Notes under the pieces: model-generated
What the model saw: only the letters and a program-made list of their open reading frames with translations
Database searches by the model: none
Told to the model about the DNA's origin: nothing
Program-made: the position numbers and the translations under genes
Source of the DNA: Bacteroidales bacterium
Lineage (GTDB): Bacteria; Bacteroidota; Bacteroidia; Bacteroidales; JAAYUG01
DNA: 47,476 bases
NCBI GenBank assembly: GCA_012517825.1
Contig: JAAYUG010000147.1
Coordinates: 1 to 47,476, forward strand
Direction of reading: 5' to 3'
Shown: positions 9,801 through 18,543 of the stretch, piece after piece
Layout: each line of letters starts with the position of its first letter
How positions within the stretch are numbered: position 1 is the first letter of the stretch

Positions 9801-10060
9801 CCCTTGGTTATAACCTGGATCGTATCGGAGTGGTTAAGAATGCTGGGATTAACAGATTGCGCCTTTATGTGACGGTTCAAAATCCCCTGGTTATGTTCTC
9901 ACCCTATTATAAGGAATCAGGCATGGATCCCGAAACCAACTCATACGCCAATGAAAATGCGGCGGTACCATATTCGTACAATTTGCGGCGTTTGCTGACT
10001 ATTGGCACCAATACTCCTTCAACCCGCAATTATCTGATAGGTATTGATGTGTCATTTTAA
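6893..10060 (+). CDS. SusC/RagA-family TonB-dependent outer-membrane transporter
   Basis: SusC-type proteins are 22-strand outer-membrane channels that import oligosaccharides with energy from TonB and with a SusD lid. The 1055-residue protein has a signal region, then a CarboxypepD_reg-like domain at about 62-140 (VTGTVTDEKGEALAGVNI...), the TonB-contacting segment DEVVVIGYGTARKRDVTGSV, the plug domain (QGRVPGVELS, VRVRGTRSLN-like RIRVRGTRSLN, LLVVDGIPFSG, YGSRGANGVILITT) and a long beta-barrel ending in aromatic GIDVSF. An in-frame ATG five codons downstream (6908) is an alternative start. The susD gene follows after 12 bases. A LacI-type operator in its promoter is shared with the convergent esterase and glucuronidase operon, so glucuronoxylan oligosaccharides are the likely cargo. 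Confidence 0.95.
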   Translation: MRVKTMKRIFFREDMKKMLLGLWLITVLSGMSISVSGSDPGLKGGHSGRNGSEGSLSPVYQLVVTGTVTDEKGEALAGVNIIEKGTTNGTSTDVNGNYSITTITKEPVLVYSFIGYETQEIIVGNKTTINVVMRESVSGLDEVVVIGYGTARKRDVTGSVVSLSGDVMRDIPSSNISYSLQGRVPGVELSQVSTKPGASMQIRVRGTRSLNASNDPLLVVDGIPFSGSISDLNLNDIKSVDVLKDASATAIYGSRGANGVILITTIKGQDRQKPQISYSSYVGQKTVFAPYPMMNGPEFVALRKAAGKYTNGVDESDDVNIDWQDLFYRKAMTTNHNLAILGGTEKGNYNFSVGYIRDEAVIPGQDFNRFSLRGALDQGIGKFFRFGFVSNNNYSISNGYNLGLYNVLSSSPIANPYNEDGSLKRTIKMPLDENWVQTRKTVEALGDKWIDQTKAFGTYNNLFGEFKVPGIEDLRYRINVGANLRMSTGGSYTGEGVFSYNPTNPSVASVSNSLSTNWVVENLLTYDHTFALKHRLNVVGMYSAEKTHYHSSYISAKDIPADAFQFYNIGRAQGEITVNPDNQNYYETGLISWMGRAMYSFDNRYMITATLRSDASSRLAPGHKWHTYPAVSLGWNMKNEQFLRNVALIDLLKLRVGYGQTSNQSVDPYSTLGRLSTRPYNFGNTYSTGYYVSQLPNYNLGWEYSLTYNFGLDFSLLNNRLSGTVEYYITNTKDILLSVNLPGTSGVGSYMANIGETQNKGIEFSLDGVILNTPGGLTWEAGVNFYANRNKLVALASGQERDEANWWFVGYPIDCVFDYEKIGLWQESDPYRDILEPGGNAGMIKVKYTGDYNPDGTPTRQIGPADRQIISLEPDFQGGFNTRVSYKGFDFTAVGVFKSGGTLISTLYSGAGYLNMMTGRRNNVKVDYWTPEHTNAKYPNPAGVLSGDNPKYASTLEYFDASYLKIRTLTLGYNLDRIGVVKNAGINRLRLYVTVQNPLVMFSPYYKESGMDPETNSYANENAAVPYSYNLRRLLTIGTNTPSTRNYLIGIDVSF

Positions 10061-10072
10061 AACCGGATAATA

Positions 10073-12031
10073 ATGAAACGTATAAATATGAAAAATTTGT
10101 TAGGAACAACTCTGATGATGGTGTTCCTGTTCGCGTGCTCTGATATTCTTGAGGAACAGCCGCGTAGTATCTATGAACCAGGCTTCTTTAAAACTGAGAA
10201 AGGCGTTTTGGGCGGATTGACGGCCATGTACGCTCATCTGCGTTACATTTACGGGCAGGCTTATTATTACAATGCCTGCCAGACGGGCACGGATGAAGCG
10301 ACGTGGGCTCAGAGTGCTGATGCCAACTTTAAGGATCATGATATGTCGGGAGTTGGGTCACTTACTCCCACCAGCAGCCGTTCGGATGTGTTATGGGGAA
10401 CGGCATTCTCGAACATCAATACGGCAAGCGGGGTCATTGAAAATGCTTCTGCTGTGGGTACGATTTCCGAAGCTTTGGTTGCTGAAGCAAGATTTTTCCG
10501 TGCTTTCGATTATTTCCTTCTGGTGCAGACATTTGGCGGAGTTCCCCTTAACCTGGGTTCAGGAGAACTCAAATTCAACACTTCACCGGTAAGAACTTCC
10601 GTGCGGAATACTGTGCCAGAAGTTTATACAAAAGCCATATTCCCTGACCTGCTCAAAGCAGTGCAGGACCTGCCTGAAACCCCGCGTGTGACTGGTGCTG
10701 TTACCAAAACCGTTGCCCGTCTTTTCCTCGCAAAAGCTTATCTAACCTATGGCTGGTGGCTCGAAAACCCCAACAACATACCTACCTATCCTGAATGCCA
10801 GAGGGTTGATCCAGATGGACACAACGCACAGTGGTACTTCCAGCAAGCGTATAATGTTGCTGTAGAAGCAATTGACAATCCAGGCCCGTATGGGCTTCAG
10901 CCAACGTTCTATGATGTTAATCTTGCCCAGAATGACCGTAATAATGAGTGCCTGTTGTATGCAGATCATACCGAGAAAAGCGAATATTATAATGGAGGTA
11001 GTCTTACGTACGGCAGTGGAGCAGCTCCAGATAACTTTGCCGGCTGGATGATGACATGGAATTATACAACTATTAGAAGTGCTACTGCCACTGACTGGAG
11101 TACGGTGATTAGCTCCGTTCAAAGGGAAGCCGAGCAGCATCTTGGGCGCCCATGGACCCGTATGGCTCCTCCTATTGGCGTATTCAAAAATACCTTTGCT
11201 GATAAAGTAAATGATTCACGGTATGATGGTACTTTTACCACCGTTTATCGCGGTAACTGGCCCAAAGGAGGAGGAAATTATGTCAACATCCCCTTTGTGT
11301 ACAATGCCAACAATATGGTAGTTTATCCGGGTGAACCCATCCTGACATTTCTTGATGACGATCCGGCGGAGACAATCGATTACTCGAATTCAGTTTACAA
11401 GAGCAACATAGGGGCAGGTGTGTTGCCAGGAAGATCGGATTTTGTGATTGCACCAAGCGGCATAAGCAGGATTTGCTACCCGGGCCTCTGGAAACTTGGA
11501 CCTTATCGTACCGACAACGGTACCGGCCTGGGGCAGCCTAATGCGGGCAGCACACGTCCTTTCAATGTTGCCAAATTTTCCGAATTGTACTTTATAGCAG
11601 CTGAAGCTGCCGTGAAGGGAGCCACAACGCAGGCCGGGAAAACAGCTTATGATTTAATTAATGTTATCCGTGCACGTGCCGGAAAATGGCGCTGGTATAA
11701 TAACGGAAATGTCGCAAAGGTGGAGGATCATAGCGCAGAAATGGTGGCAGCTACTCCTACAACCATAACAATCGATTATATTCTTCAGGAACGTTCCCGC
11801 GAATATTTTGGTGAAGGGTACCGCTGGTTTGATCTGGTCCGTACACAGAAATGGGCAACAGTAGCGGCTTCATACGAAATTTGTGGAACTGCCTGGGGAG
11901 ACCATACTCCGGCAACCTATACACGCGACATCCAGCCATATCATTACCTGCGTCCTATTCCACAGGGCCAGATTGATGCCCTTGAAATGAGCGCTGATGA
12001 AAAAGCCGCCTACCAGAATCCCGGCTATTGA
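10073..12031 (+). CDS. SusD/RagB-family glycan-binding outer-membrane lipoprotein
   Basis: SusD proteins sit on the extracellular face of the SusC channel and bind the glycan before import. The 652-residue protein begins with a lipoprotein signal ending in the lipobox LFAC, followed by SDILEEQPRSIYEP, the usual mature SusD start. The tetratricopeptide-like helices are visible (LVAEARFFRAFDYFLLVQTFGGVPL, AKAYLTYGWWLE, FSELYFIAAEAAVKG) and the C-terminal part has the family motif ILQERSREYFGEGYRWFDLVR, then YLRPIPQGQIDALEMS. It is longer than the typical 500-600 residues, suggesting insertions in the glycan-binding loops. It is the last plus-strand gene of the susCD pair; a strong hairpin follows 64 bases after its stop. 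Confidence 0.95.
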   Translation: MKRINMKNLLGTTLMMVFLFACSDILEEQPRSIYEPGFFKTEKGVLGGLTAMYAHLRYIYGQAYYYNACQTGTDEATWAQSADANFKDHDMSGVGSLTPTSSRSDVLWGTAFSNINTASGVIENASAVGTISEALVAEARFFRAFDYFLLVQTFGGVPLNLGSGELKFNTSPVRTSVRNTVPEVYTKAIFPDLLKAVQDLPETPRVTGAVTKTVARLFLAKAYLTYGWWLENPNNIPTYPECQRVDPDGHNAQWYFQQAYNVAVEAIDNPGPYGLQPTFYDVNLAQNDRNNECLLYADHTEKSEYYNGGSLTYGSGAAPDNFAGWMMTWNYTTIRSATATDWSTVISSVQREAEQHLGRPWTRMAPPIGVFKNTFADKVNDSRYDGTFTTVYRGNWPKGGGNYVNIPFVYNANNMVVYPGEPILTFLDDDPAETIDYSNSVYKSNIGAGVLPGRSDFVIAPSGISRICYPGLWKLGPYRTDNGTGLGQPNAGSTRPFNVAKFSELYFIAAEAAVKGATTQAGKTAYDLINVIRARAGKWRWYNNGNVAKVEDHSAEMVAATPTTITIDYILQERSREYFGEGYRWFDLVRTQKWATVAASYEICGTAWGDHTPATYTRDIQPYHYLRPIPQGQIDALEMSADEKAAYQNPGY

Positions 12032-12094
12032 TTCAGTGTCTGATTGACATTGAGGGAGTACAGAAGATACGTTTTTGACACTCTCTACAGATGC

Positions 12095-12133
12095 ATATCA
12101 GCCGGTTGGAGCATAGCACCAACCGGCTGATAT
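12095..12133. terminator. Long perfect hairpin between convergent susD and GH115 genes
   Basis: Perfect 15-base arms (12095-12109 and 12119-12133, core CAGCCGGTTGG/CCAACCGGCTG) enclose a 9-base loop. The hairpin lies between two convergent genes and could stop transcription from both sides. Neither side has a strong T tract, so intrinsic termination may be weak. Confidence 0.6.
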
Positions 12134-12217
12134 CGTTAAATAAAGATTCTGCGTCATCCTGTAGAATAACACATTGGCCAGCGTTATTTTCAATTATTTC
12201 CTGCTCTGAAGGGTAGT

Positions 12218-15172
12218 TTAATGTGTTTCGATGCGGCAACTTTCGGGAGGTCCCAGATAGCTTGGTTTCAAACCCCCAGCATCTATCAGAATTTTTTCCA
12301 GTACTACTCCGGGTTCTACCATCCAGATCTTTAGTGTGTGGTACCCGGGTTTGTTGATAAAATGAATCGAACTGCTATAGCGCGCATTTTTCATGACACA
12401 ACTTTCCCAATCCCTGTTTCCGTTCCCTGCATTATATTTTTCAGGAACCAAGGTCTGAACCAACGGCGTTGCGTCATCAAAGGAAATTGCATAATGTAAC
12501 CCCCTTCCCGGAAAGACGTTTAGTGATGGAGAAAATATACACGTAACTTTTACTGTATCAGAAGAAAATAAATAAGTACCGTAAGTAAGGCAGGGAGAGT
12601 TTTCCATCTTCACGGCAGGTGGAAGATCAGTTTCGGCCGTGGCCCGCATACCCGATAAGGTATGGCCATAATCTTCAATACGTTCCCATCGTCTTTCTTT
12701 GAAATCAGTTTTATATGCATAATGTTCGGCTTCTATGGAGATGTACTTGTCACCCTCAACAAAAAATGTTTTTGCACAGGAGGGTATTTCTGTATTACGT
12801 GCGTGAACTTGTATGGTTACTTTCTGGTATGGTCCGTTTATACAAACCGTTCCGGTGGAAATTCCTTCGGGTGCTTTGTTCCAGTCAATGCTCACCCATA
12901 TCCTTTTGTCCTTTTCCACGATGGTTGCCGTATCGCTCAAGACAATCCACGGATCGGAGACATGGGCACTGAAAAAGAAAGATGTTTTTCCTCTGTTGAA
13001 AATATCGATGCTGTACCTCTGCCTGTTATAGGAATCAAACAGGGGAAGTACCGCTTCCGGTTCATGGTCGGGCCAGACCTTTTCTGTTCCCTCAATACTG
13101 ATTCCCATGTTTGCCGTGTCAGAGGGTTTGGTATGAAGCAAGGTAATAGCCCGTAAACTGTTAAACGGAGGGTCCGCCCAACCAGTGTAACCCAAATGTG
13201 CCTGGTCCATGAAATGGTTCCATTTGCCTCCGGCAAAACTTCTGTTAAAATAACCCATTAGTGCAGTATCAGCCTCAAAAAGCCTGCAGGTTTCTGATGC
13301 CATATCGTTGGCGCTGGTTCTTCCCTGTCGTGCATAAAGATTGTTTTTTCCAGCATCAATATATAGTTCGTTAACAAGGGAGGATGCCTGTATGGGGAAC
13401 ATCACAAGTTCATAAAAAGCATCCCTTGCCTCCACAGGCAACTGGTGGTAAATTTTCTCTGCTTTTTCTTCAAGGATTTTGTATTCTTCGACTACCCGGT
13501 CTGCCTCATGATAATTCACCAGGCTGTATGTTATGGGCGACAGAAGCTCGGGTTTTCTTCTGCCGTTGTATTTGGTATACAGTGCGATAAGCTCAGCAAT
13601 ATCTTTATCGAACTGTTCGCCAAATTGTTTTCGGCACCACCACTCTGTATAGCTACGGAGATTTTCTCCGTTAAATTCTTCTGTATTCCATGCCATCCTG
13701 AGGAAGAATTCCGTGGGGAACTCGTATCCTTTAAAATGGCCGACGTTAACAATCCAAATACGATCGGCTCCATATTGTTTAGCCAGAGCCAACTGGTCCC
13801 AGATCCTGGGAATGGGATTGGTATTGATCCACTGATAACTGCGGGGGCCCCCATGATAGTCAAAATGGTAATATATTCCGGCTCCGCCACTTCTCTTACG
13901 TTCTTCGGCCGTAGGAAGTCGACGCAGGTTTCCCCAGTTGTCGTCGGACCAGAGGAGGGTAACATCATCAGGAACCCGAAGTCCCTGATCGTAATATTCC
14001 TGTACTTCCTTATACAAACACCATAGCTGGGGCACCTTGGTTATATCCTGCTGCATTTCTTCAAAGATGATTTGTCGTTGCCTGGAAATGATTTTTTCAA
14101 GGAACGGAATATTCACCGAAGGACCGCCGGGCATCATTTCCGTATCGTCTGCACCACGCAGTCCGATGGTAATTATACTTTCATAGTTTTTGTTCCGTCG
14201 AATGCCCTCCCTCCAGAATTCTTCAAGAACGTCGGGATGTTGTGCATAGTTCCACCGGCCAAGTGTCTTGAGATACCTTCGGTCCCACTCTTTTTGTGCT
14301 CTTAACATAGGTTCCTGGTGGGTGGTACCCATAACTATACCATATTCATCAGCCAATTTGGGATTTTCAGGATCGTCTTCGTTGAAAGCGTTATTCCACA
14401 TGGCCGGCCAAAGATAATTGCCTTTAAGACGAAGCAACAGTTCAAAAATCCGACTGTAAAATGCGTGACCATAATTTGCCACACCAGGGGGTACAGGAGG
14501 ATCATTTCTTGCTTCTGCTGTTCCAAATTTTTCCCTTACCCAGTTCGTGAGAGCCGGATATTCATCATTGAGAAAAATTCCGCGGTACTTTACCGAGGGC
14601 TCTCCTTCCTGGTATCTTATCGGTCTGATATAAAGAGAAGATTTATGTTGAACGGGAACATCAGCCCACCAGTACCAGGGTGAAACCCCTATCTGTTCCG
14701 AAAGTTCATAAATGCCATAAATGGTTCCGCGTTTGTCGCTTCCTGCTATGACCAATGCCTGTTTGACACCGGGAAAAGGATTTCGGATGGTTTGGATAAC
14801 GAATGCTTCCCATTTTCCGCGTATATCGTGGACGTCAATTTTGTCTTCATCGGATAACTTTTTAATTATTGGGCTTTTGTCGATGGTTCCGGCAAGGATG
14901 ATGAACTTTGAGGAGGGTAACCTGTCTTCGTACATGGAGGGAAGGATACTGGTAACTTTTCTGATGTCATCCTGCAGGTCTTTAAAGGCCCTAATGACAC
15001 CTGGATAATCTTCCGAGCTGACCATCATTGCTGCCGTTCTCTTTTTTTCGGCTAGAGGGAACCAGCCTTTTGCATTTTTTTCGGAAACAAGATCTTCTTT
15101 AGGGTGGTAGGTTTTTGCATCTAAAAGCAATGTCTTGCCGGCTAACAGCAAAATGATTAGATAACGGATCAT
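12218..15172 (-). CDS. GH115 family xylan alpha-1,2-glucuronidase
   Basis: GH115 enzymes remove (4-O-methyl)glucuronic acid side chains from internal or terminal xylose of glucuronoxylan. From the ATG at 15170-15172 the protein has 984 residues, the usual family length. The N-terminus (MIRYLIILLLAGKTLLLDAKTY) is a signal peptide. Family-typical segments include ALVIAGSDKRGTIYGIYELS, GVSPWYWWADVPV, VKYRGIFLNDEYPALTNWV, LKGNYLWPAMWNNAF, GIVMGTTHQEPM, VTLLWSDDNWGN, GIYYHFDYHGGPRSY and DRIWIVNVGHFKG. The C-terminal region holds beta-rich domains of the GH115 C-terminal type. The frame stays open upstream to 15283, but that would overlap the previous gene and destroy the signal peptide. It is the third gene of a minus-strand operon, 13 bases after the CE15-like esterase, and acts on the same glucuronate branch. 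Confidence 0.94.
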   Translation of the reverse strand: MIRYLIILLLAGKTLLLDAKTYHPKEDLVSEKNAKGWFPLAEKKRTAAMMVSSEDYPGVIRAFKDLQDDIRKVTSILPSMYEDRLPSSKFIILAGTIDKSPIIKKLSDEDKIDVHDIRGKWEAFVIQTIRNPFPGVKQALVIAGSDKRGTIYGIYELSEQIGVSPWYWWADVPVQHKSSLYIRPIRYQEGEPSVKYRGIFLNDEYPALTNWVREKFGTAEARNDPPVPPGVANYGHAFYSRIFELLLRLKGNYLWPAMWNNAFNEDDPENPKLADEYGIVMGTTHQEPMLRAQKEWDRRYLKTLGRWNYAQHPDVLEEFWREGIRRNKNYESIITIGLRGADDTEMMPGGPSVNIPFLEKIISRQRQIIFEEMQQDITKVPQLWCLYKEVQEYYDQGLRVPDDVTLLWSDDNWGNLRRLPTAEERKRSGGAGIYYHFDYHGGPRSYQWINTNPIPRIWDQLALAKQYGADRIWIVNVGHFKGYEFPTEFFLRMAWNTEEFNGENLRSYTEWWCRKQFGEQFDKDIAELIALYTKYNGRRKPELLSPITYSLVNYHEADRVVEEYKILEEKAEKIYHQLPVEARDAFYELVMFPIQASSLVNELYIDAGKNNLYARQGRTSANDMASETCRLFEADTALMGYFNRSFAGGKWNHFMDQAHLGYTGWADPPFNSLRAITLLHTKPSDTANMGISIEGTEKVWPDHEPEAVLPLFDSYNRQRYSIDIFNRGKTSFFFSAHVSDPWIVLSDTATIVEKDKRIWVSIDWNKAPEGISTGTVCINGPYQKVTIQVHARNTEIPSCAKTFFVEGDKYISIEAEHYAYKTDFKERRWERIEDYGHTLSGMRATAETDLPPAVKMENSPCLTYGTYLFSSDTVKVTCIFSPSLNVFPGRGLHYAISFDDATPLVQTLVPEKYNAGNGNRDWESCVMKNARYSSSIHFINKPGYHTLKIWMVEPGVVLEKILIDAGGLKPSYLGPPESCRIETH

Positions 15173-15185
15173 ATTACAGCTGAGA

Positions 15186-16559
15186 TTATTTTTCAAAATA
15201 CCTTTTCGCATAGGAAAGAAAAACAGGCCAGCCAGGAGCCGGGGTGTGTCCCTGGTCATGCTGATAAAAAGCAATGTCGCCACTGGTAAGAGCAGTCATG
15301 ACTGGAGGAAATTCCGAGGTTTCAAGACCTTTTTTCCCCATAAGTTCATATACAGGTCCGGCCGCTACGGCTGCCATGAACATACCCTTGGGATCCACCC
15401 AGCGTTCGCCCAGGGAGCCACATCCAATAAATACGGGACGTGGAGCGCATAGTGCTATCAATTCATGCGAGTCAACCGGCAAATCATTCCAGGTTAATGG
15501 ACCTGCGTATCGAATGAAATTCCCTGCCAACCAATGGTATTCTCCTGGATTGGCAAGATTTTCAACAATTTCTCCTATATTGCGCCGGTGAAGCTTTGCG
15601 CCTCCTTCTCCCGAAGAGCTGCAATACACTATGGCAAATCTTTGGTCATAAGCCATCGCAACAAGAGCGGCTTTCCCGTAACGGGAATGACCGGCAATTC
15701 CAACCTTTTGGGCATCCACATCCGGGTCGGATCCGAAATAATCAAGTAAACGACTGGCTCCCCAGGCCCATGCACGTAATGCTCCCCAGTCATCAGGTTT
15801 TCGGAACTGGCTTTTATTGGTAAGTCCTATGATGCCCTGCGTAAGCCCTGCTCCATGATCTGCCTGAATGGAAACTGGATCCAGAACAGCATAACCCCAC
15901 CCTTTGGCCAATATTTTTCCGGGCCAGTCTGGAATATATTGTCTCATTTTTTCGTTTTGCCTCATTATGTTAATCCTTTCAGGAGAAAGTATGAATCCGA
16001 ATTCAAGCATTACCGGTACCGGTTTTTTTAAAGCTTTTGGGATATACAATTCGGCTTTTATCTGAACCTGAATAGCAGGGTATGCAGAGTTGTCAACCGT
16101 GCCCACTAAACTCTTTTTGATTGAAGGAATACCATTTAGTGTATCATGGATTGTACCAGTAATTGTCCAATGGACCGAAGGCACATTTTCAGGAATGCGC
16201 CCGTATATTTCCCTGTCAAAATCTTCCAGAATTTCTGGTCTCCTTTTTTGCTGCCACATTTCAGGAGTAACAACCCTTTCCCCGTTCTTCATAATCAACG
16301 GATCAGGAAGCAATGGATACGGATTCGCTTTGCTTTCATCGTAGTTGGCTGCGTTCGGAGCTGAGGGATTGTTTCCGTCAGCTCCTGGTCGTACATTGTT
16401 GATTTGCAATTCGTGCAGCATATACTGATAATCCATCTCAGTCAGCCGCCTCAGGCTATCCATCGTTTCTTTGTCAAATTGGGCAAATGAAATATGATAA
16501 ATACCTGCAAAGAGAATGGAGATAAATATTCTTTTCATTTTTTTCAATTTTGAATTCAT
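15186..16559 (-). CDS. CE15-like 4-O-methyl-glucuronoyl methylesterase (glucuronoyl esterase)
   Basis: Glucuronoyl esterases cut ester bonds between glucuronic acid of xylan and lignin alcohols. The 457-residue protein has a signal peptide ending near FAQ and an alpha/beta-hydrolase fold. The nucleophile elbow is GIAGHSRYGKAAL with Ser292, matching the GxSRxGK pattern of CE15 enzymes. SSGEGGAKLHRR (Glu318) and QHDQGHTP (His438) supply probable acid and His positions. The segment DDWGALRAWAWGASRLLDYF before the elbow is also typical of bacterial CE15. An in-frame ATG at 16536-16538 (MKRIFISIL) is an equally good start. It lies between the acetylesterase (2-base gap) and GH115 (13-base gap), and all three would act on one decorated xylan chain. 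Confusion with acetylxylan esterase-type hydrolases is possible but less likely. Confidence 0.88.
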   Translation of the reverse strand: MNSKLKKMKRIFISILFAGIYHISFAQFDKETMDSLRRLTEMDYQYMLHELQINNVRPGADGNNPSAPNAANYDESKANPYPLLPDPLIMKNGERVVTPEMWQQKRRPEILEDFDREIYGRIPENVPSVHWTITGTIHDTLNGIPSIKKSLVGTVDNSAYPAIQVQIKAELYIPKALKKPVPVMLEFGFILSPERINIMRQNEKMRQYIPDWPGKILAKGWGYAVLDPVSIQADHGAGLTQGIIGLTNKSQFRKPDDWGALRAWAWGASRLLDYFGSDPDVDAQKVGIAGHSRYGKAALVAMAYDQRFAIVYCSSSGEGGAKLHRRNIGEIVENLANPGEYHWLAGNFIRYAGPLTWNDLPVDSHELIALCAPRPVFIGCGSLGERWVDPKGMFMAAVAAGPVYELMGKKGLETSEFPPVMTALTSGDIAFYQHDQGHTPAPGWPVFLSYAKRYFEK

Positions 16560-16561
16560 TA

Positions 16562-18493
16562 TCAGTACTTTTTGCTTGTCCGGAAAGGAGAAGCAGGAAG
16601 TCTGTCTTTACTGGCCAGGTTGGCACCTTCTGGATTATCAGCCCAGGCATACCTTACGGCAACAGGATGTGGCACTTGATCATTCCATACAATGACCCTG
16701 TTATGCCGGATGACAGCCTGCGCCCAGATATAGTTGTGGTCAGAACCACATATGGCAAACTGCCTTAGCGGAAGGCCGTTTTTTGTTGTCAGCCCTCCAT
16801 AAGTGTTCTTAAATTTTATAATTACGTATTTGTCTCTAATTCTGTATGTGGAAAATAATGGACCGGAACTGGTTAATTTTCCTTCTCCGTAAGCAACTGA
16901 GCCTGCCACCAGGGCCAGTCTTTTTCCCACATCTTTCTTGTTGAGGGGGTGTATGTCATTCCATTCTCCAATATCGATGGTAATGGCCATCCCTGTGCAG
17001 GGAAGTTCAAGTGCTTCTGCCTGGGCCTCCCTCAGTTCAGCCCATCGGCTTTCTCCGGGAGTTGTTTTTGGTTCCATAAAATTGGGAAGCTGGACAAACA
17101 GAAACGGAAAATCCCCCTGTCCCCACTTCTTTCTCCAGTCGGTAATCATGTTTTTGAACAGAAGGCTGTATTCCGATGGGTTATTCGCATTACTTTCTCC
17201 CTGGTACCAAACAACTCCTTTGATGGCATATCGGATGAAAGGAGCAATCATTCCGTTATACAAGCCGGTCGGCTTATAGTGAAAGAAGGTCTGATCGGGG
17301 AGGGGTGGCATTGCTATACCGATCATATAATGCCATTCTCCTTTCAGGTCAAAGGTGTCATTTTCTGCAATCAGCTGGTAGGGTTTGTCTTTAATAAAGC
17401 CTCCCCTGCCTCTGAAATTGATAACCCGGATAACGATTGTGTTTTCACCTGGTTTCAGAATATTTCCGGGTACATTGTACCGGCGGGGAGGATACTGGTA
17501 AGATGTGGTTCCTATGAAGACACCGTTAATATAGACCGAGTCGCAATCTACGATTCTGCCCAGGAGCAGAGATGCTGGTTTATGGACAAAGTTTTCGGGT
17601 AAAACAATAGTTTTCCGGAACCATACTACTCCGTTGATTTGTGCCGGTTCTTTCTCTTCCCAGAAAGAAGGAATCGTCATAACAGGCCATTGGGAATCAT
17701 CAAATGAGGGATCATACCAGGGAGGGCTATGAAGCAAGCCCTTGTCGGATGCCTTGATGGTATTGTACCATTCCCGGGCCTGTTTCTTTTCCTTTTCCAT
17801 GATGCGACTGATGTATTCAGGGTCTTTGCATTGATCTGCCTCTTCGAGGTACACGGGAAAATTCTTCAGAGCATCCCTGCTCATCCAGGCCTGTATGGGT
17901 GTGCCTCCTACACTTGCATTAATAATTCCAATAGGCACATGGTATTTCTCATACAGATTCTTCGCAAAGAAATAGGCCGTAGCGCTGAACCGGAGTATTG
18001 TGCCTGGGTTGACAGGAACCCATGTTCCGTTTGGGACATCTGTCTGTGGGCCTGAAAAGACAGCATTGGTATTTATGAGGAATTGCCTGATAAAATTATT
18101 TTCTGCGTGGGCAACTTCCTCAGGGTAAGCATAACGGACTCTTTCCATTGGCAGTACCATATTCGACTGGCCGGAACAAATCCATACGTCGCCCAGAAGG
18201 ATATTTTTGATTTCCACTGTGTCCGAAGCCATAATCGTCATGGAGTAAGGCCCTCCGGCGCTGGCGGGCATAATGTCAACAGACCAATCTCCTACCGCAT
18301 CTGCTTTCGTTGAGTAATCTTTTCCAAGAAATGCAACAGTAATTTTTTCCCCGGGATCGGCCCACCCCCATATTTTTATCTCACTATTCCTTTGAAGAAC
18401 CATGCCATTGCTGACCAGTCGTGGAAGGCGGATTTTCCCCGTGACAGAGAGTGTTATCAAATTCAGAAATAGCAATATCCAGAACTTCTTCAT
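16562..18493 (-). CDS. Sialate O-acetylesterase-like SGNH esterase, probable acetylxylan esterase
   Basis: The 643-residue protein has a signal peptide and a SASA/SGNH hydrolase core. The nucleophile motif is VWICSGQSNM with Ser110; GVVWYQGESNANNPSEY carries the conserved Gly-Glu-Ser-Asn block, and GEWNDIHPLNKKDVG near residue 525 provides the Asp-x-x-His pair. A GH2-like jelly-roll insertion at about 260-370 (NGVVWFRKTIVLP, INGVFIGTTS) splits the catalytic domain, as in many Bacteroidota members. Homologues are annotated as sialate O-acetylesterases, but members in xylan loci act as acetylxylan esterases (CE6/CE20 type), which fits this operon with CE15 and GH115. It is the first gene of the minus-strand operon; a LacI-type operator lies 37 bases upstream of its start codon. 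Confidence 0.9.
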   Translation of the reverse strand: MKKFWILLFLNLITLSVTGKIRLPRLVSNGMVLQRNSEIKIWGWADPGEKITVAFLGKDYSTKADAVGDWSVDIMPASAGGPYSMTIMASDTVEIKNILLGDVWICSGQSNMVLPMERVRYAYPEEVAHAENNFIRQFLINTNAVFSGPQTDVPNGTWVPVNPGTILRFSATAYFFAKNLYEKYHVPIGIINASVGGTPIQAWMSRDALKNFPVYLEEADQCKDPEYISRIMEKEKKQAREWYNTIKASDKGLLHSPPWYDPSFDDSQWPVMTIPSFWEEKEPAQINGVVWFRKTIVLPENFVHKPASLLLGRIVDCDSVYINGVFIGTTSYQYPPRRYNVPGNILKPGENTIVIRVINFRGRGGFIKDKPYQLIAENDTFDLKGEWHYMIGIAMPPLPDQTFFHYKPTGLYNGMIAPFIRYAIKGVVWYQGESNANNPSEYSLLFKNMITDWRKKWGQGDFPFLFVQLPNFMEPKTTPGESRWAELREAQAEALELPCTGMAITIDIGEWNDIHPLNKKDVGKRLALVAGSVAYGEGKLTSSGPLFSTYRIRDKYVIIKFKNTYGGLTTKNGLPLRQFAICGSDHNYIWAQAVIRHNRVIVWNDQVPHPVAVRYAWADNPEGANLASKDRLPASPFRTSKKY

Positions 18494-18509
18494 ATGAAAT
18501 TTTTTTTTT

Positions 18510-18517
18510 TAAAGATA
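18510..18517 (-). promoter_or_regulatory. Predicted -7 box of the acetylesterase-CE15-GH115 operon
   Basis: On the minus strand this reads TATCTTTA, one base off the TAnnTTTG box and of the same form as the susC box TATATTTA. It lies 17 bases before the start codon. The expected -33 zone falls within the LacI-type operator at 18530-18543. Confidence 0.5.
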
Positions 18518-18529
18518 AAATAAAAATAT

Positions 18530-18543
18530 TGCAACCGATTGCA
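18530..18543. promoter_or_regulatory. LacI-family operator between the esterase operon and lacI-type gene
   Basis: TGCAACCGATTGCA is identical to the site in the susC promoter, and the identity extends to 16 bases (18530-18545). It lies in the 115-base gap between two divergent genes, so one repressor dimer could control the esterase operon and possibly the regulator gene itself. For the regulator, a weak -7-like box TTAATTTG is at 18584-18591. Confidence 0.82.

Noticed and set aside
15173-15283. Upstream extension of the GH115 reading frame
   Set aside because: It overlaps the CE15-like gene; the ATG at 15172 gives a clear signal peptide and the normal family length.
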